In this document: piece by piece, positions 33,086 to 42,348 of the stretch | How the letters are laid out: each line of letters opens with the position of its first letter | How positions within the stretch are numbered: position 1 is the stretch's first letter | Origin: Chitinophaga sp. CF418 | Lineage (GTDB): Bacteria > Bacteroidota > Bacteroidia > Chitinophagales > Chitinophagaceae | Assembly: GCF_900142925.1 (NCBI RefSeq) | Contig: NZ_FRCN01000018.1 | Coordinates: forward strand, 110,090 to 174,089 | Direction: 5' to 3' | Length of the DNA: 64,000 bases | The notes under the pieces: generated by a model | The model's input: only the letters and a program-made list of their open reading frames with translations | Databases searched by the model: none | Told to the model about the DNA's origin: nothing | Made by a program: the position numbers and the translations under genes

Positions 33086-34555
33086 ATGAATAAAGACGAT
33101 CTATATTGGTTAATATCCACCTCGCCAGCTATACAGATGTTGCGGCTGCGTAATACGCACTGGATCTTACCCTTCTTATATGGTGTTTTTAAAGAGGAGA
33201 ACAGATTTTCTATTTCTGAGGTACAGCTGGTACGCCTGCTGGCCGAAACCCTGAGCCAACAGGACGATGGGACCGAAGACCTGGAAGAAGCAAAGATCAA
33301 CTTTGGAGAAGATGAGGAAAGCCGCAGTCGTAAATATATCCTGAACTGGGTGCAGAAAAGACTCTTGCAGGACCTTCCGGATGCAGAAGGAAATACCCAG
33401 TACCAGCTCAGCGCCTACACAGAGAAGGTATTTCAGTGGATGCAGACCTTACAACTACGCCAGCACGTGGGTACGGAAAGCCGTTTTAAACTGTTATTCA
33501 ACTCCTTACGGGATATCGTAGAGAATACAGAAGACGACAGGGCCAAAAAACTTGAAATACTGAAAAATAAACGGGCCGAGATCGATAAAGAGATCAAAGC
33601 CCTGGAACTGGGTATTGTGCCTGACAGGTACAATAACGCCCAGGTGGAAGAACGCCTGGAACTGTTCACTCGCCTATGTTATGAGCTGATCAGCGACTTC
33701 CGGGAGGTGGAAGACAATTTCAAAGCCATCCACCGCACTATTGTAGAGCAGCACACCAAGGCGGAACAGAGCAAAGGTGCCATTATCGGGTTTGCATTCG
33801 AAGCGTACGACTCTCTGCGTAATAGTAACCAGGGAAAGAGCTTCTATGCTTTCTGGGACTTCCTGATCTCCCGTGCAGGACAGGAAGAATGGCGGGAGCT
33901 AACAGACCAACTATTGCATACCATCTCGGAAAGAAAGATCAGCGGCGATGATCAATTCCTGCAGAATATCAAGTCCATGCTGCTGCAGCAGGGGAAAACG
34001 GTGTATGATGCCAACGATAAAATGGCTGAAAAGCTCAGTCGTATTATCTCCGAAAAAGAAATAGCCAGGCATAGACGCCTGCGTAAGCAGATCAACAACA
34101 TCAAGGAATTTGTGTTCGACCTGATCGAAGAAGACGACAATATTGATTGTGGCATTACGTTGGATGATAGTCTCGGCGTCAGGATGGTAATGGAAAAGAA
34201 ACTGGCGCTGGAACAAAAGAAAACAACTGTCGAAGTAAAACAGCCGGCAAATGCTACTGAGCAGATAGAAGATATCACGAGGTTCAGCAGGTTACTGAAT
34301 ACTTCCTTTATCAGCCGGAAACAGTTATGGGAGAAAGTAGAACATGCACTGAAGGATAAACAGACGGCTACGCTGAAAGAGGTGCTGGAACATTCTCCAC
34401 TGGAGAATGGCCTGGCAGAGATCATCAGTTATTATGATTTCCTGCGTGAAAAAGCCAGTCGTGCATATATCGTGAAAAACACGACAGAGCTGATCCCACT
34501 GAATGCGGAACAAACAAAATTTGTGGAAGTTCCCTATTTATTATTTGGTAAATAA
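33086..34555 (+). CDS. jetA: Wadjet/Mks kleisin-like subunit JetA (DUF3375)
   Basis: A 489-residue DUF3375 protein, the MukF/MksF-like kleisin of SMC-type Wadjet complexes. ATG 33086 (MNKDDLYWLISTSPAIQML) is preferred to the TTG at 33074. The N-terminal winged-helix segment (LRLRNTHWILPFLYGVFKEE, FSISEVQLVRLLAETL), the central helical region with RYILNWVQKRLLQDLP-like and coiled-coil elements (DRAKKLEILKNKRAEIDKEI) and SFYAFWDFLISRAGQEEW are typical of the family. jetB follows after 14 bp and jetC after it. In Wadjet, JetABC extrudes DNA loops and JetD cuts plasmids; JetD is not encoded here. Confidence 0.9.
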   Translation: MNKDDLYWLISTSPAIQMLRLRNTHWILPFLYGVFKEENRFSISEVQLVRLLAETLSQQDDGTEDLEEAKINFGEDEESRSRKYILNWVQKRLLQDLPDAEGNTQYQLSAYTEKVFQWMQTLQLRQHVGTESRFKLLFNSLRDIVENTEDDRAKKLEILKNKRAEIDKEIKALELGIVPDRYNNAQVEERLELFTRLCYELISDFREVEDNFKAIHRTIVEQHTKAEQSKGAIIGFAFEAYDSLRNSNQGKSFYAFWDFLISRAGQEEWRELTDQLLHTISERKISGDDQFLQNIKSMLLQQGKTVYDANDKMAEKLSRIISEKEIARHRRLRKQINNIKEFVFDLIEEDDNIDCGITLDDSLGVRMVMEKKLALEQKKTTVEVKQPANATEQIEDITRFSRLLNTSFISRKQLWEKVEHALKDKQTATLKEVLEHSPLENGLAEIISYYDFLREKASRAYIVKNTTELIPLNAEQTKFVEVPYLLFGK

Positions 34556-34569
34556 CAGAGCCGACTATT

Positions 34570-35163
34570 ATGAGCACATCTAAAATATTACCTTATGCAT
34601 CAGTAGTAGTGAAACTGCTGAAAGGCCCGGTGGAATACGTGGAGAAAGGCGCCTGGGAGAAATTGCTGCAATACAAGGTTGAGTTGACAGGTTTCCTGCA
34701 ACAACTGGGATTGCTCCTGGTACTGGATGAACAGGATGGTTACGCTTTTGTGAAACATGCACTTTCAGAAGATGATGAAGCATATGTAAGCTGGACACAA
34801 AGACGTTCTTTCAGTTACGAAGAGAGTATTATGCTGGTGCTGCTGCGGGAAATGATGGCTGAATTTGAGATCAGTGAATCCGCTTCCCGTGAACTCATCA
34901 AAAAACGCCGGGAAATAAAAGAATATGCGGAGCTTTTCTTCAAGGAAGGCGCCAGCCGTATCAAATTCCTGAAAGAGATAGACAGGTTAATAGATAAAGT
35001 AGAAGAAAGCGGTTTCCTCCATAAAATGGAAAACCATGAAGTAATAGACGAACAGAAGTTCAGGATCAGAAAGATCATCAAAGCAAAAGTTGACAGTGAA
35101 GCGCTGGAGAACTTTCAGCAGCAGCTGATGGCACATGCCGGAGGCGTTGTAGCAGCTGAATAA
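34570..35163 (+). CDS. jetB: Wadjet/Mks MukE-like subunit JetB (DUF4194)
   Basis: A 197-residue DUF4194 protein, counterpart of MukE/MksE. Family-like features are a tandem winged-helix arrangement with LLKGPVEYVEKGAWEKLLQY, LGLLLVLDEQDGYAFVKH, and RRSFSYEESIMLVLLREMMAEFEI. It would bridge the JetA kleisin and the JetC heads. Located between jetA (14 bp) and jetC (29 bp) in the standard order. Confidence 0.9.
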   Translation: MSTSKILPYASVVVKLLKGPVEYVEKGAWEKLLQYKVELTGFLQQLGLLLVLDEQDGYAFVKHALSEDDEAYVSWTQRRSFSYEESIMLVLLREMMAEFEISESASRELIKKRREIKEYAELFFKEGASRIKFLKEIDRLIDKVEESGFLHKMENHEVIDEQKFRIRKIIKAKVDSEALENFQQQLMAHAGGVVAAE

Positions 35164-35192
35164 CATACCTGTAAAAACCTTTTATTAGCACA

Positions 35193-38100
35193 ATGCAGTT
35201 AAACGTTTTTAGTACTGATAATCATAAGAGTGGATTCCGCCTGCAATACCTGGAGGTATTCAACTGGGGTACATTTGATGAACATATACATAGTATCAAA
35301 CCTAACGGCGATACCAGCCTGCTGACAGGCGCCAATGGTAGTGGGAAGACCACTTTCATTGATGCCTTGCTCACACTGATGGTGCCGGAAAAGAAATACC
35401 GTTTCTATAACCAGAGTAGTGGTAGTGAAAAGAAGGGCGACAGAACAGAGGATTCCTACGTACTGGGCGGATATGGCATGGTCAATAACGAAGCGACCGG
35501 CGTAACCAAAACCCTTTACCTGAGAGAGAATAAGGAAGATGCTTATAGCATCCTGCTGGCCAACTTTGCGAACGAGGCTGACCAGGCAGTGACGCTCTTC
35601 CAGGTGAGATATTTTGTGAACGGAGATATGCGTAAGATCTTCGGTGTGGCCCATCGTTCTATGCATATCGCTGATGATTTCAGCCCATTTGACCTGGGTG
35701 GTAACTGGAAACGTCGCATCGATCAGTTGTACAACAGGGGCGGCCGCAGACAGGTGGAATGGTTTGATGCCGCCAGTAAATATGCACAACGTATGGTGGA
35801 TGCCCTGGGGATGCAAAGCATACAGGCATTACAGCTGTTCAACCAGACAGTAGGTATCAAGGTATTGGGGAACCTGGATGACTTCATCCGTACCAATATG
35901 CTGGAACCCCGCAATATGGAAGAACAGTTCCAGGAACTGAAGAAACACCTCACTACCTTGCTGGATGCCCAGCGTAACATAGAAAAGGCAGAAGAGCAGA
36001 TCCGCCTGCTGGAGCCGGTAAAGGAACACTATGAGAACTTCTCTTCCTATCAGACCACTATCACCCAGCTAAAACAGGAGCTGAACACCGCTACTATCTG
36101 GAACAGCTTTACGCGGAACCAGCTGTTGACGCAGGCCCTGTTTGAACGCAGGCAGGAAGTGCAAGGGCTTCTTAAGAAAATAGAAGAAGCGAAGATCAAT
36201 ATGGCTGATCTGCTGGAGCAGGAACGTACTACCCTGAACCTGCTGGAACAGAATAAAGCCGGACAACGTTTACAGCAACTGGAAAAAGAGATCCAGGACC
36301 TGGAAAAGAAGCGCGTGGAGACAGAAGAGAATCTGAAAGAGTTTTCCGCATGGTGCGAAACTTTGCACCTGAAGGAAAATGATATGAACGACGAAGCAAC
36401 CTATCAGCGGATACTGAAGGAAGTGCATCGTAGTTCCCTGAAACTGGAAACGGAACAACGCCTTAATGAAGAAGATGAATATAGCGCCAAAAGGGTAAAA
36501 GAACGTGCGGAGAGTGAAAAGGAAACCCTGGAGAAGGAGATCGAGATGCTGCACCAATCCCGTAACAATATTCCTTCCCACCTGGTAGCGCTACGTAAAG
36601 AGATATGCAATAACCTGAAGATCGATGTGGGCGAGATATTGTTTGCCGGTGAACTGATCCAGGTGAAAGCTGAGGAAATTGAATGGCAGCCTGCCCTGGA
36701 AAAACTACTGCATTCTTTCTCACTGCGCCTGTTGGTACCTGAGAAACACTATAAGAAGGTAACTTCCTACGTAAACAATAACAACCTGCGTACGCGCCTG
36801 ATATATTATCAGATCAAGGAATCAGCATTGACCTTGTATCCTGAAGATGATACCGTATATCATAAACTTGATTTCCATCCCGATCATAAATTAAGTCCCT
36901 GGGTACAACAGCAGATCATCCAGCAGTTCAGCTACGTGTGTGTGAATGATGAGAAAGCGCTGCAACGTCACGATATGGCTATTACTGTGGAAGGCCTGAT
37001 CAAGAACCGTGACAGGCATGAAAAGGATGACAGGAGCAACAGTAACGATGCTTCCCGTTATGTAATGGGATGGAACAACGAGCGCAAGAAAGATGCACTG
37101 ATCTCTAAAAGGAACAAACTGAACGAAGCGATCACCTCTTCTAACGAGATCCTGCAAACCTGCAAGTCAAGATCCGGCCGCTTACAGAAACAGTTCTATG
37201 CAATAGGACGTCTGAAGGAACATAAAGGATTTGAGGAGATCAATGTCGCTAAGATCCAGAAGAATATCCGTAAGGCGCAGGAGCAGATAGGTTCACTGAC
37301 GGATGAAAACCAGGAACTGGATGCACTGAAACAGCAATTACTGGACATCGAACGTCAGAAGGAAGATAACCAGGAAGCACAGGCAATGCTCATCAGGAAT
37401 GAAGCATTGGAACAGCGTAACATCGCTGATATGGAGGAAGAGCAACAGGCCATGCAACACCTGTTACAGCACATTACAGAAGCTGATAAGGACGAGCTGC
37501 TGAACTTCCAGCAACAGCATAGTCACCTGTTAGGTAGTGTGACACTGGAAAATATCGCAGGCATCTATAAATCCCTCCGGGAGAACAAGGAACAGGATCT
37601 CAAGCTGGCAGAAGATGCCCGTCATAAAGAAGAGGTGATGCTGAACAGAAGTATCAACCGTCTGAAGAGCCCTTCAGCAGAAGTGATACAGAAGTTCCCT
37701 GACTGGATAGCTGATGTACAGGCCTTCTCTGATGATGGGGTGCACGCTACGGAATATATCGAATGGCTGGATAAGCTGACCACCGATAACTTACCGGGAT
37801 TCAAGAAAGACTTCGAAAGCTATATCAACGTTACTATCACTTACAAGATCGGTGGGCTGAATGAGGAAATGGAGAAGTGGGAGCGTGATATCTCCAATAC
37901 GATCCAGAAACTGAATCACTCCCTGAGTGGTATCAACTTCAACCGTCTTCCTGATACATATATCCAGCTGGTGAAAAAGCCGGTAGCTTCCGGTTCTGAA
38001 GCAAGAGAATTCAAAGGCCGTTTGCTGGATGCTTTACCTCAGGCAGCCAACTGGCAGCAGAGCAGTTTTGAAGAGAAAGCACAACATTTCCGCGAAAAGG

Positions 38101-38594
38101 TACAGCCCCTTATTGCTGCATTGGATGAGAGTGAAGCTTACCGCGCACGTGTGCTGGATGCCCGTAACTGGTTTGAGTTCTGGGCAGATGAACGTTTCAG
38201 GGAAACGAATGAGTCGAAGAAGATATACCGGCAGATGGGGCAGTTGTCAGGTGGTGAGAAAGCTCAGCTGACCTACACCATCTTGTGTAGCGCCATCGCT
38301 TACCAGTTTGGCATCACCAGGGAAGGAAAGAATGCGCGTAGCCTGCGGTTCATTGCAGTGGATGAGAGCTTCAGTAACCAGGATGAGGAAAAAGCAACTT
38401 ACCTGATGGAGCTCTGTAAGCAGTTGCACCTGCAATTGCTGGTGGTAACACCGAGCGATAAGATCCAGATCGTGCAGCATTTCATTGCACATGTACACCT
38501 GGTGCAGCGTGTGAACGGGCGTCACAGTGTGTTGTATAATATGACGGTGAAAGAGTTGCAGGATAAAATGGAGGATACCGGAGTAGCAGTCTGA
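35193..38594 (+). CDS. jetC: Wadjet/Mks SMC-like ATPase JetC
   Basis: A 1133-residue MukB/SbcC-like ATPase that would form the DNA-loop-extruding motor with JetA and JetB. Walker A GANGSGKT is at residues 46-53, the ABC signature LSGGEKAQL near 1018, and Walker B RFIAVDESF near 1052-1060, followed by a Q/N-rich D-loop. Long coiled coils run from about 280 to 470 and 620 to 870, with a hinge-like globular part between (about 470-620). The two ATPase halves at opposite ends define an SMC-type protein. A hairpin terminator follows the stop, and no toprim/DUF2220 (JetD) gene is found downstream. Confidence 0.93.
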   Translation: MQLNVFSTDNHKSGFRLQYLEVFNWGTFDEHIHSIKPNGDTSLLTGANGSGKTTFIDALLTLMVPEKKYRFYNQSSGSEKKGDRTEDSYVLGGYGMVNNEATGVTKTLYLRENKEDAYSILLANFANEADQAVTLFQVRYFVNGDMRKIFGVAHRSMHIADDFSPFDLGGNWKRRIDQLYNRGGRRQVEWFDAASKYAQRMVDALGMQSIQALQLFNQTVGIKVLGNLDDFIRTNMLEPRNMEEQFQELKKHLTTLLDAQRNIEKAEEQIRLLEPVKEHYENFSSYQTTITQLKQELNTATIWNSFTRNQLLTQALFERRQEVQGLLKKIEEAKINMADLLEQERTTLNLLEQNKAGQRLQQLEKEIQDLEKKRVETEENLKEFSAWCETLHLKENDMNDEATYQRILKEVHRSSLKLETEQRLNEEDEYSAKRVKERAESEKETLEKEIEMLHQSRNNIPSHLVALRKEICNNLKIDVGEILFAGELIQVKAEEIEWQPALEKLLHSFSLRLLVPEKHYKKVTSYVNNNNLRTRLIYYQIKESALTLYPEDDTVYHKLDFHPDHKLSPWVQQQIIQQFSYVCVNDEKALQRHDMAITVEGLIKNRDRHEKDDRSNSNDASRYVMGWNNERKKDALISKRNKLNEAITSSNEILQTCKSRSGRLQKQFYAIGRLKEHKGFEEINVAKIQKNIRKAQEQIGSLTDENQELDALKQQLLDIERQKEDNQEAQAMLIRNEALEQRNIADMEEEQQAMQHLLQHITEADKDELLNFQQQHSHLLGSVTLENIAGIYKSLRENKEQDLKLAEDARHKEEVMLNRSINRLKSPSAEVIQKFPDWIADVQAFSDDGVHATEYIEWLDKLTTDNLPGFKKDFESYINVTITYKIGGLNEEMEKWERDISNTIQKLNHSLSGINFNRLPDTYIQLVKKPVASGSEAREFKGRLLDALPQAANWQQSSFEEKAQHFREKVQPLIAALDESEAYRARVLDARNWFEFWADERFRETNESKKIYRQMGQLSGGEKAQLTYTILCSAIAYQFGITREGKNARSLRFIAVDESFSNQDEEKATYLMELCKQLHLQLLVVTPSDKIQIVQHFIAHVHLVQRVNGRHSVLYNMTVKELQDKMEDTGVAV

Positions 38595-38612
38595 TATACG
38601 GAACTATAAATC

Positions 38613-38661
38613 TTAACTCCGTCAGCCATCTTTTCAAAAGAGGTGCTGACGGAGTTTTTAT
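38613..38661 (+). terminator. Terminator closing the jetABC operon
   Basis: AACTCCGTCAGC at 38615-38626 pairs with GCTGACGGAGTT at 38645-38656, then TTTATTTT. It begins about 20 bp after the jetC stop, so transcription is not expected to reach a further jet gene. Confidence 0.9.
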
Positions 38662-38666
38662 TTTCA

Positions 38667-39827
38667 TTAATAACTCATTTCCACGATCTTCTCAACATCG
38701 TCGGGAGTTAATGTCTTTCTTTCACCTAAGCCGTTCCAACCTCTTTCTGTGAATCTCCGGGAGATGATCTGAGCCGTTCCTTCATACGATCCGGTGTACT
38801 CGGACAGTCTTGTGTTTATATCCAGGGAATGAAAGAATTCCTCCGTCATCTTTATACCGGCGGTAGCCTGTTCTTCCAGGCTCATGGCTGTTACATTCCA
38901 GACGCGTTCAGCATATTGGGCCAGTTTCTCTTTTTTATCGTTGAAGTTGTAGCGGTAATGAGAGGGCGCAATAATAGCCAGTGTCCTGGCATGATCTATT
39001 CCGAACATGGCGGTCAATTCATGTCCCATGGCATGTATGGCCCAATCGGTAGGTACTCCTTTCTGTATCAGGCCATTGAGGGCCATGGTGCAACTCCACA
39101 TAAAATTGCCCGCTGCATCGTAATCAGAAGGATCTTTTATGACTCTTGGGGCTACCTCTATGAGTGTCTGCATGATACTTTCCGCGATCCTGTCCTGCAG
39201 CATGGCGCCGGTAGGGTAGGTCATGTATTGTTCCAGTACATGTGTGAAAGCATCCGTAATACCATTGGCCAGCTGACGTTTAGGAATAGAAGCCACCACC
39301 TGTGGGTCCAGAACGGAAAACTGCGGAAATAAACCGGGGCCCCCCATGGAGAATTTCTCCTGTGTTTCCTTCCTGCTGATCACTGCCCCGGAGTTCATTT
39401 CTGAAGCTGTGGCCGGTAATGTGAGGACGGTGCCGAATGGCAATCCTTTTTTGGTAACGATCTTTTTGGAAAGTATATCCCAGGGATTGTCGCCTTCATA
39501 AAGGGCGGCAGACGAAAGGAATTTCACGCCGTCAATAACAGATCCACCGCCGACTGCCAGCATAAAGTCGATCTTTTCCTCTTTGATCACCTTAAGGGCT
39601 TTCAGTAATACCTCATATTCCGGATTGGCGGGAATGCCGCTGAATTCCAGTACGGTAAATCCCTGTAAGGCATCTTTTACCTGATCATAAATACCATTCT
39701 GTTTAATACTGCCGCCGCCATATAGCATCAATAGTTTTGCTCCGGCAGGGATTTCCTTTGGGAGATTGGCAATCTGTCCTTTGCCGAATAAGATCTTCGT
39801 TGGGTTCCTGAATTCAAAATTTAACAT
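38667..39827 (-). CDS. Iron-containing alcohol dehydrogenase, YqhD-like
   Basis: A 386-residue NAD(P)-dependent type III alcohol dehydrogenase. MLNFEFRNPTKILFGKGQI is the standard YqhD-like N-terminus and sets the start at 39827 (the frame extends to 39908). Nucleotide-binding segments LMLYGGGSIKQNG and LAVGGGSVIDGVKF are followed by the metal-ligand region (AIHAMGHELTAMFGIDHARTLAIIAPSHYRYN), which supplies the His and Asp ligands for the metal. YqhD enzymes reduce short aldehydes with NADPH, often for detoxification. It is divergent from the cupin gene and convergent with jetC. Confidence 0.93.
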   Translation of the reverse strand: MLNFEFRNPTKILFGKGQIANLPKEIPAGAKLLMLYGGGSIKQNGIYDQVKDALQGFTVLEFSGIPANPEYEVLLKALKVIKEEKIDFMLAVGGGSVIDGVKFLSSAALYEGDNPWDILSKKIVTKKGLPFGTVLTLPATASEMNSGAVISRKETQEKFSMGGPGLFPQFSVLDPQVVASIPKRQLANGITDAFTHVLEQYMTYPTGAMLQDRIAESIMQTLIEVAPRVIKDPSDYDAAGNFMWSCTMALNGLIQKGVPTDWAIHAMGHELTAMFGIDHARTLAIIAPSHYRYNFNDKKEKLAQYAERVWNVTAMSLEEQATAGIKMTEEFFHSLDINTRLSEYTGSYEGTAQIISRRFTERGWNGLGERKTLTPDDVEKIVEMSY

Positions 39828-40226
39828 GTGGACGCTGTTTGTTAAGATATCTGTATAGCTCTTCCTGACACAAAGTAAATGTAAAACCGTGTGCATTATG
39901 ATTAACATGCTACTATAATAAATAGTTGAAGACAGGTGAAAAATAGGGTAGGGGCCTGTTCAAAATATGACATATTGACGAGAAGTCTATGTTTGACATC
40001 GTCAATTATGCGTCTTGGAGTGCTGCTATATTACTTTGCTATTATTTGATTATTAATAAGATAAAATATTGACTTAATCAATTATGTGTCGATATGGGCA
40101 TCTGTTGATGACCTTTCTTTCATTGAGCAGTTTTGGCAGTTTAAATACACTGAGAATGTTCCTGATTTTAGCAAAACTTTAGATTTAACAGTTCTATCTT
40201 GTGCATGAAAACAGGATACAAGGACT
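39828..40226. promoter_or_regulatory. Divergent regulatory region with repeated motifs
   Basis: A 399-bp AT-rich region between the divergent alcohol dehydrogenase and cupin genes. It contains an inverted pair ATTGACGA (39974-39981) / TCGTCAAT (39999-40006) with a 17-bp spacer. A near-direct repeat TCAATTATGYGTC starts at about 40002 and again at about 40080. These look like regulator sites. No open frame or RNA gene was found. Confidence 0.45.
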
Positions 40227-40589
40227 ATGATCAGAGCATATAAACTATACACAGGCGAAGACGGACATTCTCATTTTACTGTAGGAACAGTAACGCACCG
40301 GGACGTAAAAGAAGCAGATTCTATCATGTTCAACGAAACAGCCCCGCGTTCTACCTATGACTGGCATCCTGCCCCAACCACTCAATATGTCATTACCTTA
40401 TCCGGTACTTTATTGTTTGAGACCTATCTGGGGGAGCAGTTTACCCTGAGACCGGGAGAAGTGCTGATTGCTATGGATACTTATGGTACCGGCCATAAAT
40501 GGGAGCTGATCGATGATCAGCCGTGGAGAAGAGTGTATGTGGCTTTTAAGGAGGGAGTGGATATTAATTTTGTGCCGGATGGGCAGTAG
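40227..40589 (+). CDS. Small cupin-domain protein
   Basis: A 120-residue single cupin. The fold is seen in YDWHPAPTTQYVITLSGTLLFETYL followed by FTLRPGEVLIAMDTYGTGHKWEL; the Tyr/His/Gln of the first motif and His of the second suggest a metal site. Single cupins act as sugar or amino-acid dioxygenase relatives or isomerases; no reaction is claimed. A preceding ATG at 40205 is out of frame. Divergent from the alcohol dehydrogenase. Confidence 0.75.
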   Translation: MIRAYKLYTGEDGHSHFTVGTVTHRDVKEADSIMFNETAPRSTYDWHPAPTTQYVITLSGTLLFETYLGEQFTLRPGEVLIAMDTYGTGHKWELIDDQPWRRVYVAFKEGVDINFVPDGQ

Positions 40590-40666
40590 CTTTTAAACAG
40601 CAAGCTAGCAAATAAGCGATCATAGATGTTTATTAGTCAATACGGAATTCCTACATGTAAAATATA

Positions 40667-41383
40667 TTAACGAAAGAGGTGCCTTACTTTGTATTTTAAG
40701 CGATACCACAACGGAGCTCTTCTTATTCCTCCCTTCTCTGTGGGCTCCATAGTAATACATAACATCGGGTCATCAGCAGTCTTCCGATCACTTGTCAATG
40801 AAATAATAAATTCCTGTGTCATAAAGCCGACATAATGTACTGTCAGCCTAACAGATTTTTCCGTGATGCCTGATGGCAGCTGTATTTCAAATCTTCCTGA
40901 AGTATCTGTAACGGCACTTATTGACAGCGTGTTTATCCTGATAACCGCCCCGATAAGAACCTCGTGTGTCCAATCGTTTACAATACCTGTAATACGCGAT
41001 ATGGTATCTGATTGTTGTGATACCATAACAGCATCATCGTTGTGAGGTGTTATTTGTATTTTTTCCGTTTTACTTTTCGCCTGTGCAGATGGAATAGCAA
41101 CAGTCAATGCTGCCACAATCGCTGCAACAGATAATAAAGGCCGCCGGCGTGAGTTGGTAGGCATGCTAATCTCTCTGTTCAGCTGTGTCTGACGAAAGTT
41201 CCCACAGATATTACCTGGGGTTGTATTGAGGAAAGAAATGATCTCTTTATCGCTCATGCCTGAGAAATCTGTTACTGTCTTCTGACAACTTTGGCAGAAT
41301 CTGCCTTTATCCGTAAGTGTCATTGCTTCCCATGATTCATGGCAAGGCGTAGGGATAGATATAATAAGCGGGATCTTTTTCAT
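40667..41383 (-). CDS. Zinc-ribbon, membrane-anchored CarboxypepD-like protein (copy 1)
   Basis: A 238-residue protein with three parts. An N-terminal cysteine module (residues about 5-55) holds TPCHESWEAMTLTDKGRFCQ and a CQKTVTDF segment, three or four Cys plus His, likely a metal-binding knuckle facing the cytoplasm. A transmembrane or signal-like helix follows (about 80-100, LLSVAAIVAALTVAIPSAQA). An outer-side carboxypeptidase-regulatory-like beta-sandwich completes it (about 128-215: ITGIVNDWTHEVLIGAVIRI, SISAVTDTSGRFEIQLP). It is a close paralogue of the next gene. Function unknown; TonB-linked signalling or envelope sensing are possibilities. Confidence 0.75.
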   Translation of the reverse strand: MKKIPLIISIPTPCHESWEAMTLTDKGRFCQSCQKTVTDFSGMSDKEIISFLNTTPGNICGNFRQTQLNREISMPTNSRRRPLLSVAAIVAALTVAIPSAQAKSKTEKIQITPHNDDAVMVSQQSDTISRITGIVNDWTHEVLIGAVIRINTLSISAVTDTSGRFEIQLPSGITEKSVRLTVHYVGFMTQEFIISLTSDRKTADDPMLCITMEPTEKGGIRRAPLWYRLKYKVRHLFR

Positions 41384-41472
41384 ATAAGAAGTAACGGTCG
41401 GTAAAGCTAACTATTTATATAACAATTAGTGAATTGATTGCCGTATAAAATCATCAACGAAAGAGCTGACTA

Positions 41473-42222
41473 TTAACTGAAAATACCTCTCACTGCACCA
41501 CTGAATTTTTCCCATAAAGAGGGTTTTTCTTTATCATCGGTAATGAAGCGAATACCCACCCCGCCTAATGTGATCATCTCTTCTGTGAGGTGTATATTAA
41601 TTGGCTTGATAGTCTTCTTCAAATTAACTCTAACAGTTTTCATTTCATACCCAATATATGTCACTTCAAGCATCATCACTTTTTTCTTAAAATCATTCGG
41701 TATTTGTAACCTGAATCTTCCGGATTGATCTGTCACTGTTCCTGTATTCGTACCTTTTATTTTTATAGTTACGCGATACAGCGGCAGGCTATCCCTATCT
41801 GCTTTTACTACACCTGAAATGAAGCCAGTTGAATCCTCCAACGCAACATCATATGTGGTTGGCTTGTCCTCTTTGTTTGCAGTTTGTTCTACTTTAGCTG
41901 TGAAAGCTTCGGCTTTCACAGAAGGCATTGTAATGCTCAGTGCTGCAACAACAGCTGCAATTGATGTAAAAGGTTTGCGGCGTTTCTCGGTAACTGGTGC
42001 ATTAATCACTCTGTTTAGCTGGCTGGCAGCAAAGCGTCCACATGCACTTGCCTGTTTACTCTTCAATAATTCAATAAGCTGTGCGTCACTTAACGTTGAG
42101 AAGTCGGTCACTGTTTTCTGACAGCTCTGACAGAACCTGCCTTTGTCAACAGGTGTCATTTCATTCCATGATTCATGGCAGGGTTGGGGGATTGACAGGA
42201 AAATTGATGTTTGTGTTTTCAT
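41473..42222 (-). CDS. Zinc-ribbon, membrane-anchored CarboxypepD-like protein (copy 2)
   Basis: A 249-residue paralogue of the preceding protein with the same plan: N-terminal QPCHESWNEMTPVDKGRFCQ and CQKTVTDF cysteine module, ASACGRFAASQLNR, a hydrophobic helix (about 88-108, FTSIAAVVAALSITMPSVKA), and a C-terminal beta-sandwich (FISGVVKADRDSLPLYRVTI, GTVTDQSGRFRLQIPN). It lies 89 bp upstream of copy 1 in the same direction, and both share AACGAAAGAG around their stops, so they are a tandem duplication. Copy 2 is presumably the first gene. Confidence 0.75.
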   Translation of the reverse strand: MKTQTSIFLSIPQPCHESWNEMTPVDKGRFCQSCQKTVTDFSTLSDAQLIELLKSKQASACGRFAASQLNRVINAPVTEKRRKPFTSIAAVVAALSITMPSVKAEAFTAKVEQTANKEDKPTTYDVALEDSTGFISGVVKADRDSLPLYRVTIKIKGTNTGTVTDQSGRFRLQIPNDFKKKVMMLEVTYIGYEMKTVRVNLKKTIKPINIHLTEEMITLGGVGIRFITDDKEKPSLWEKFSGAVRGIFS

Positions 42223-42300
42223 ACAAATATTTTGGATGATAAGGACAGTGGTCTATACAGCTATAGGATGCAGGAAACTTTCAAATTGCATAAGAAAGCA

Positions 42301-42332
42301 AAAAAAAGTCCGGAGATTTTATCCCCGGACTT
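42301..42332 (-). terminator. Terminator of the esterase gene
   Basis: AAGTCCGG at 42306-42313 pairs with CCGGACTT at 42325-42332; on the minus strand a U7 run follows. Confidence 0.92.
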
Positions 42333-42348
42333 CCCAAATATCTGAACA

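Noticed and set aside
35199..35816. 205-codon open frame antisense to jetC
   Set aside because: It lies wholly within the Walker A region of jetC on the other strand, and its translation has no recognisable domain or signal.
33086..38594. MukBEF rather than Wadjet assignment for the SMC-like operon
   Set aside because: DUF3375 and DUF4194 families and the 1133-residue ATPase fit JetABC/MksFEB better than the larger MukB (about 1480 residues) with MukF and MukE. The distinction between Wadjet and Mks without JetD remains open.
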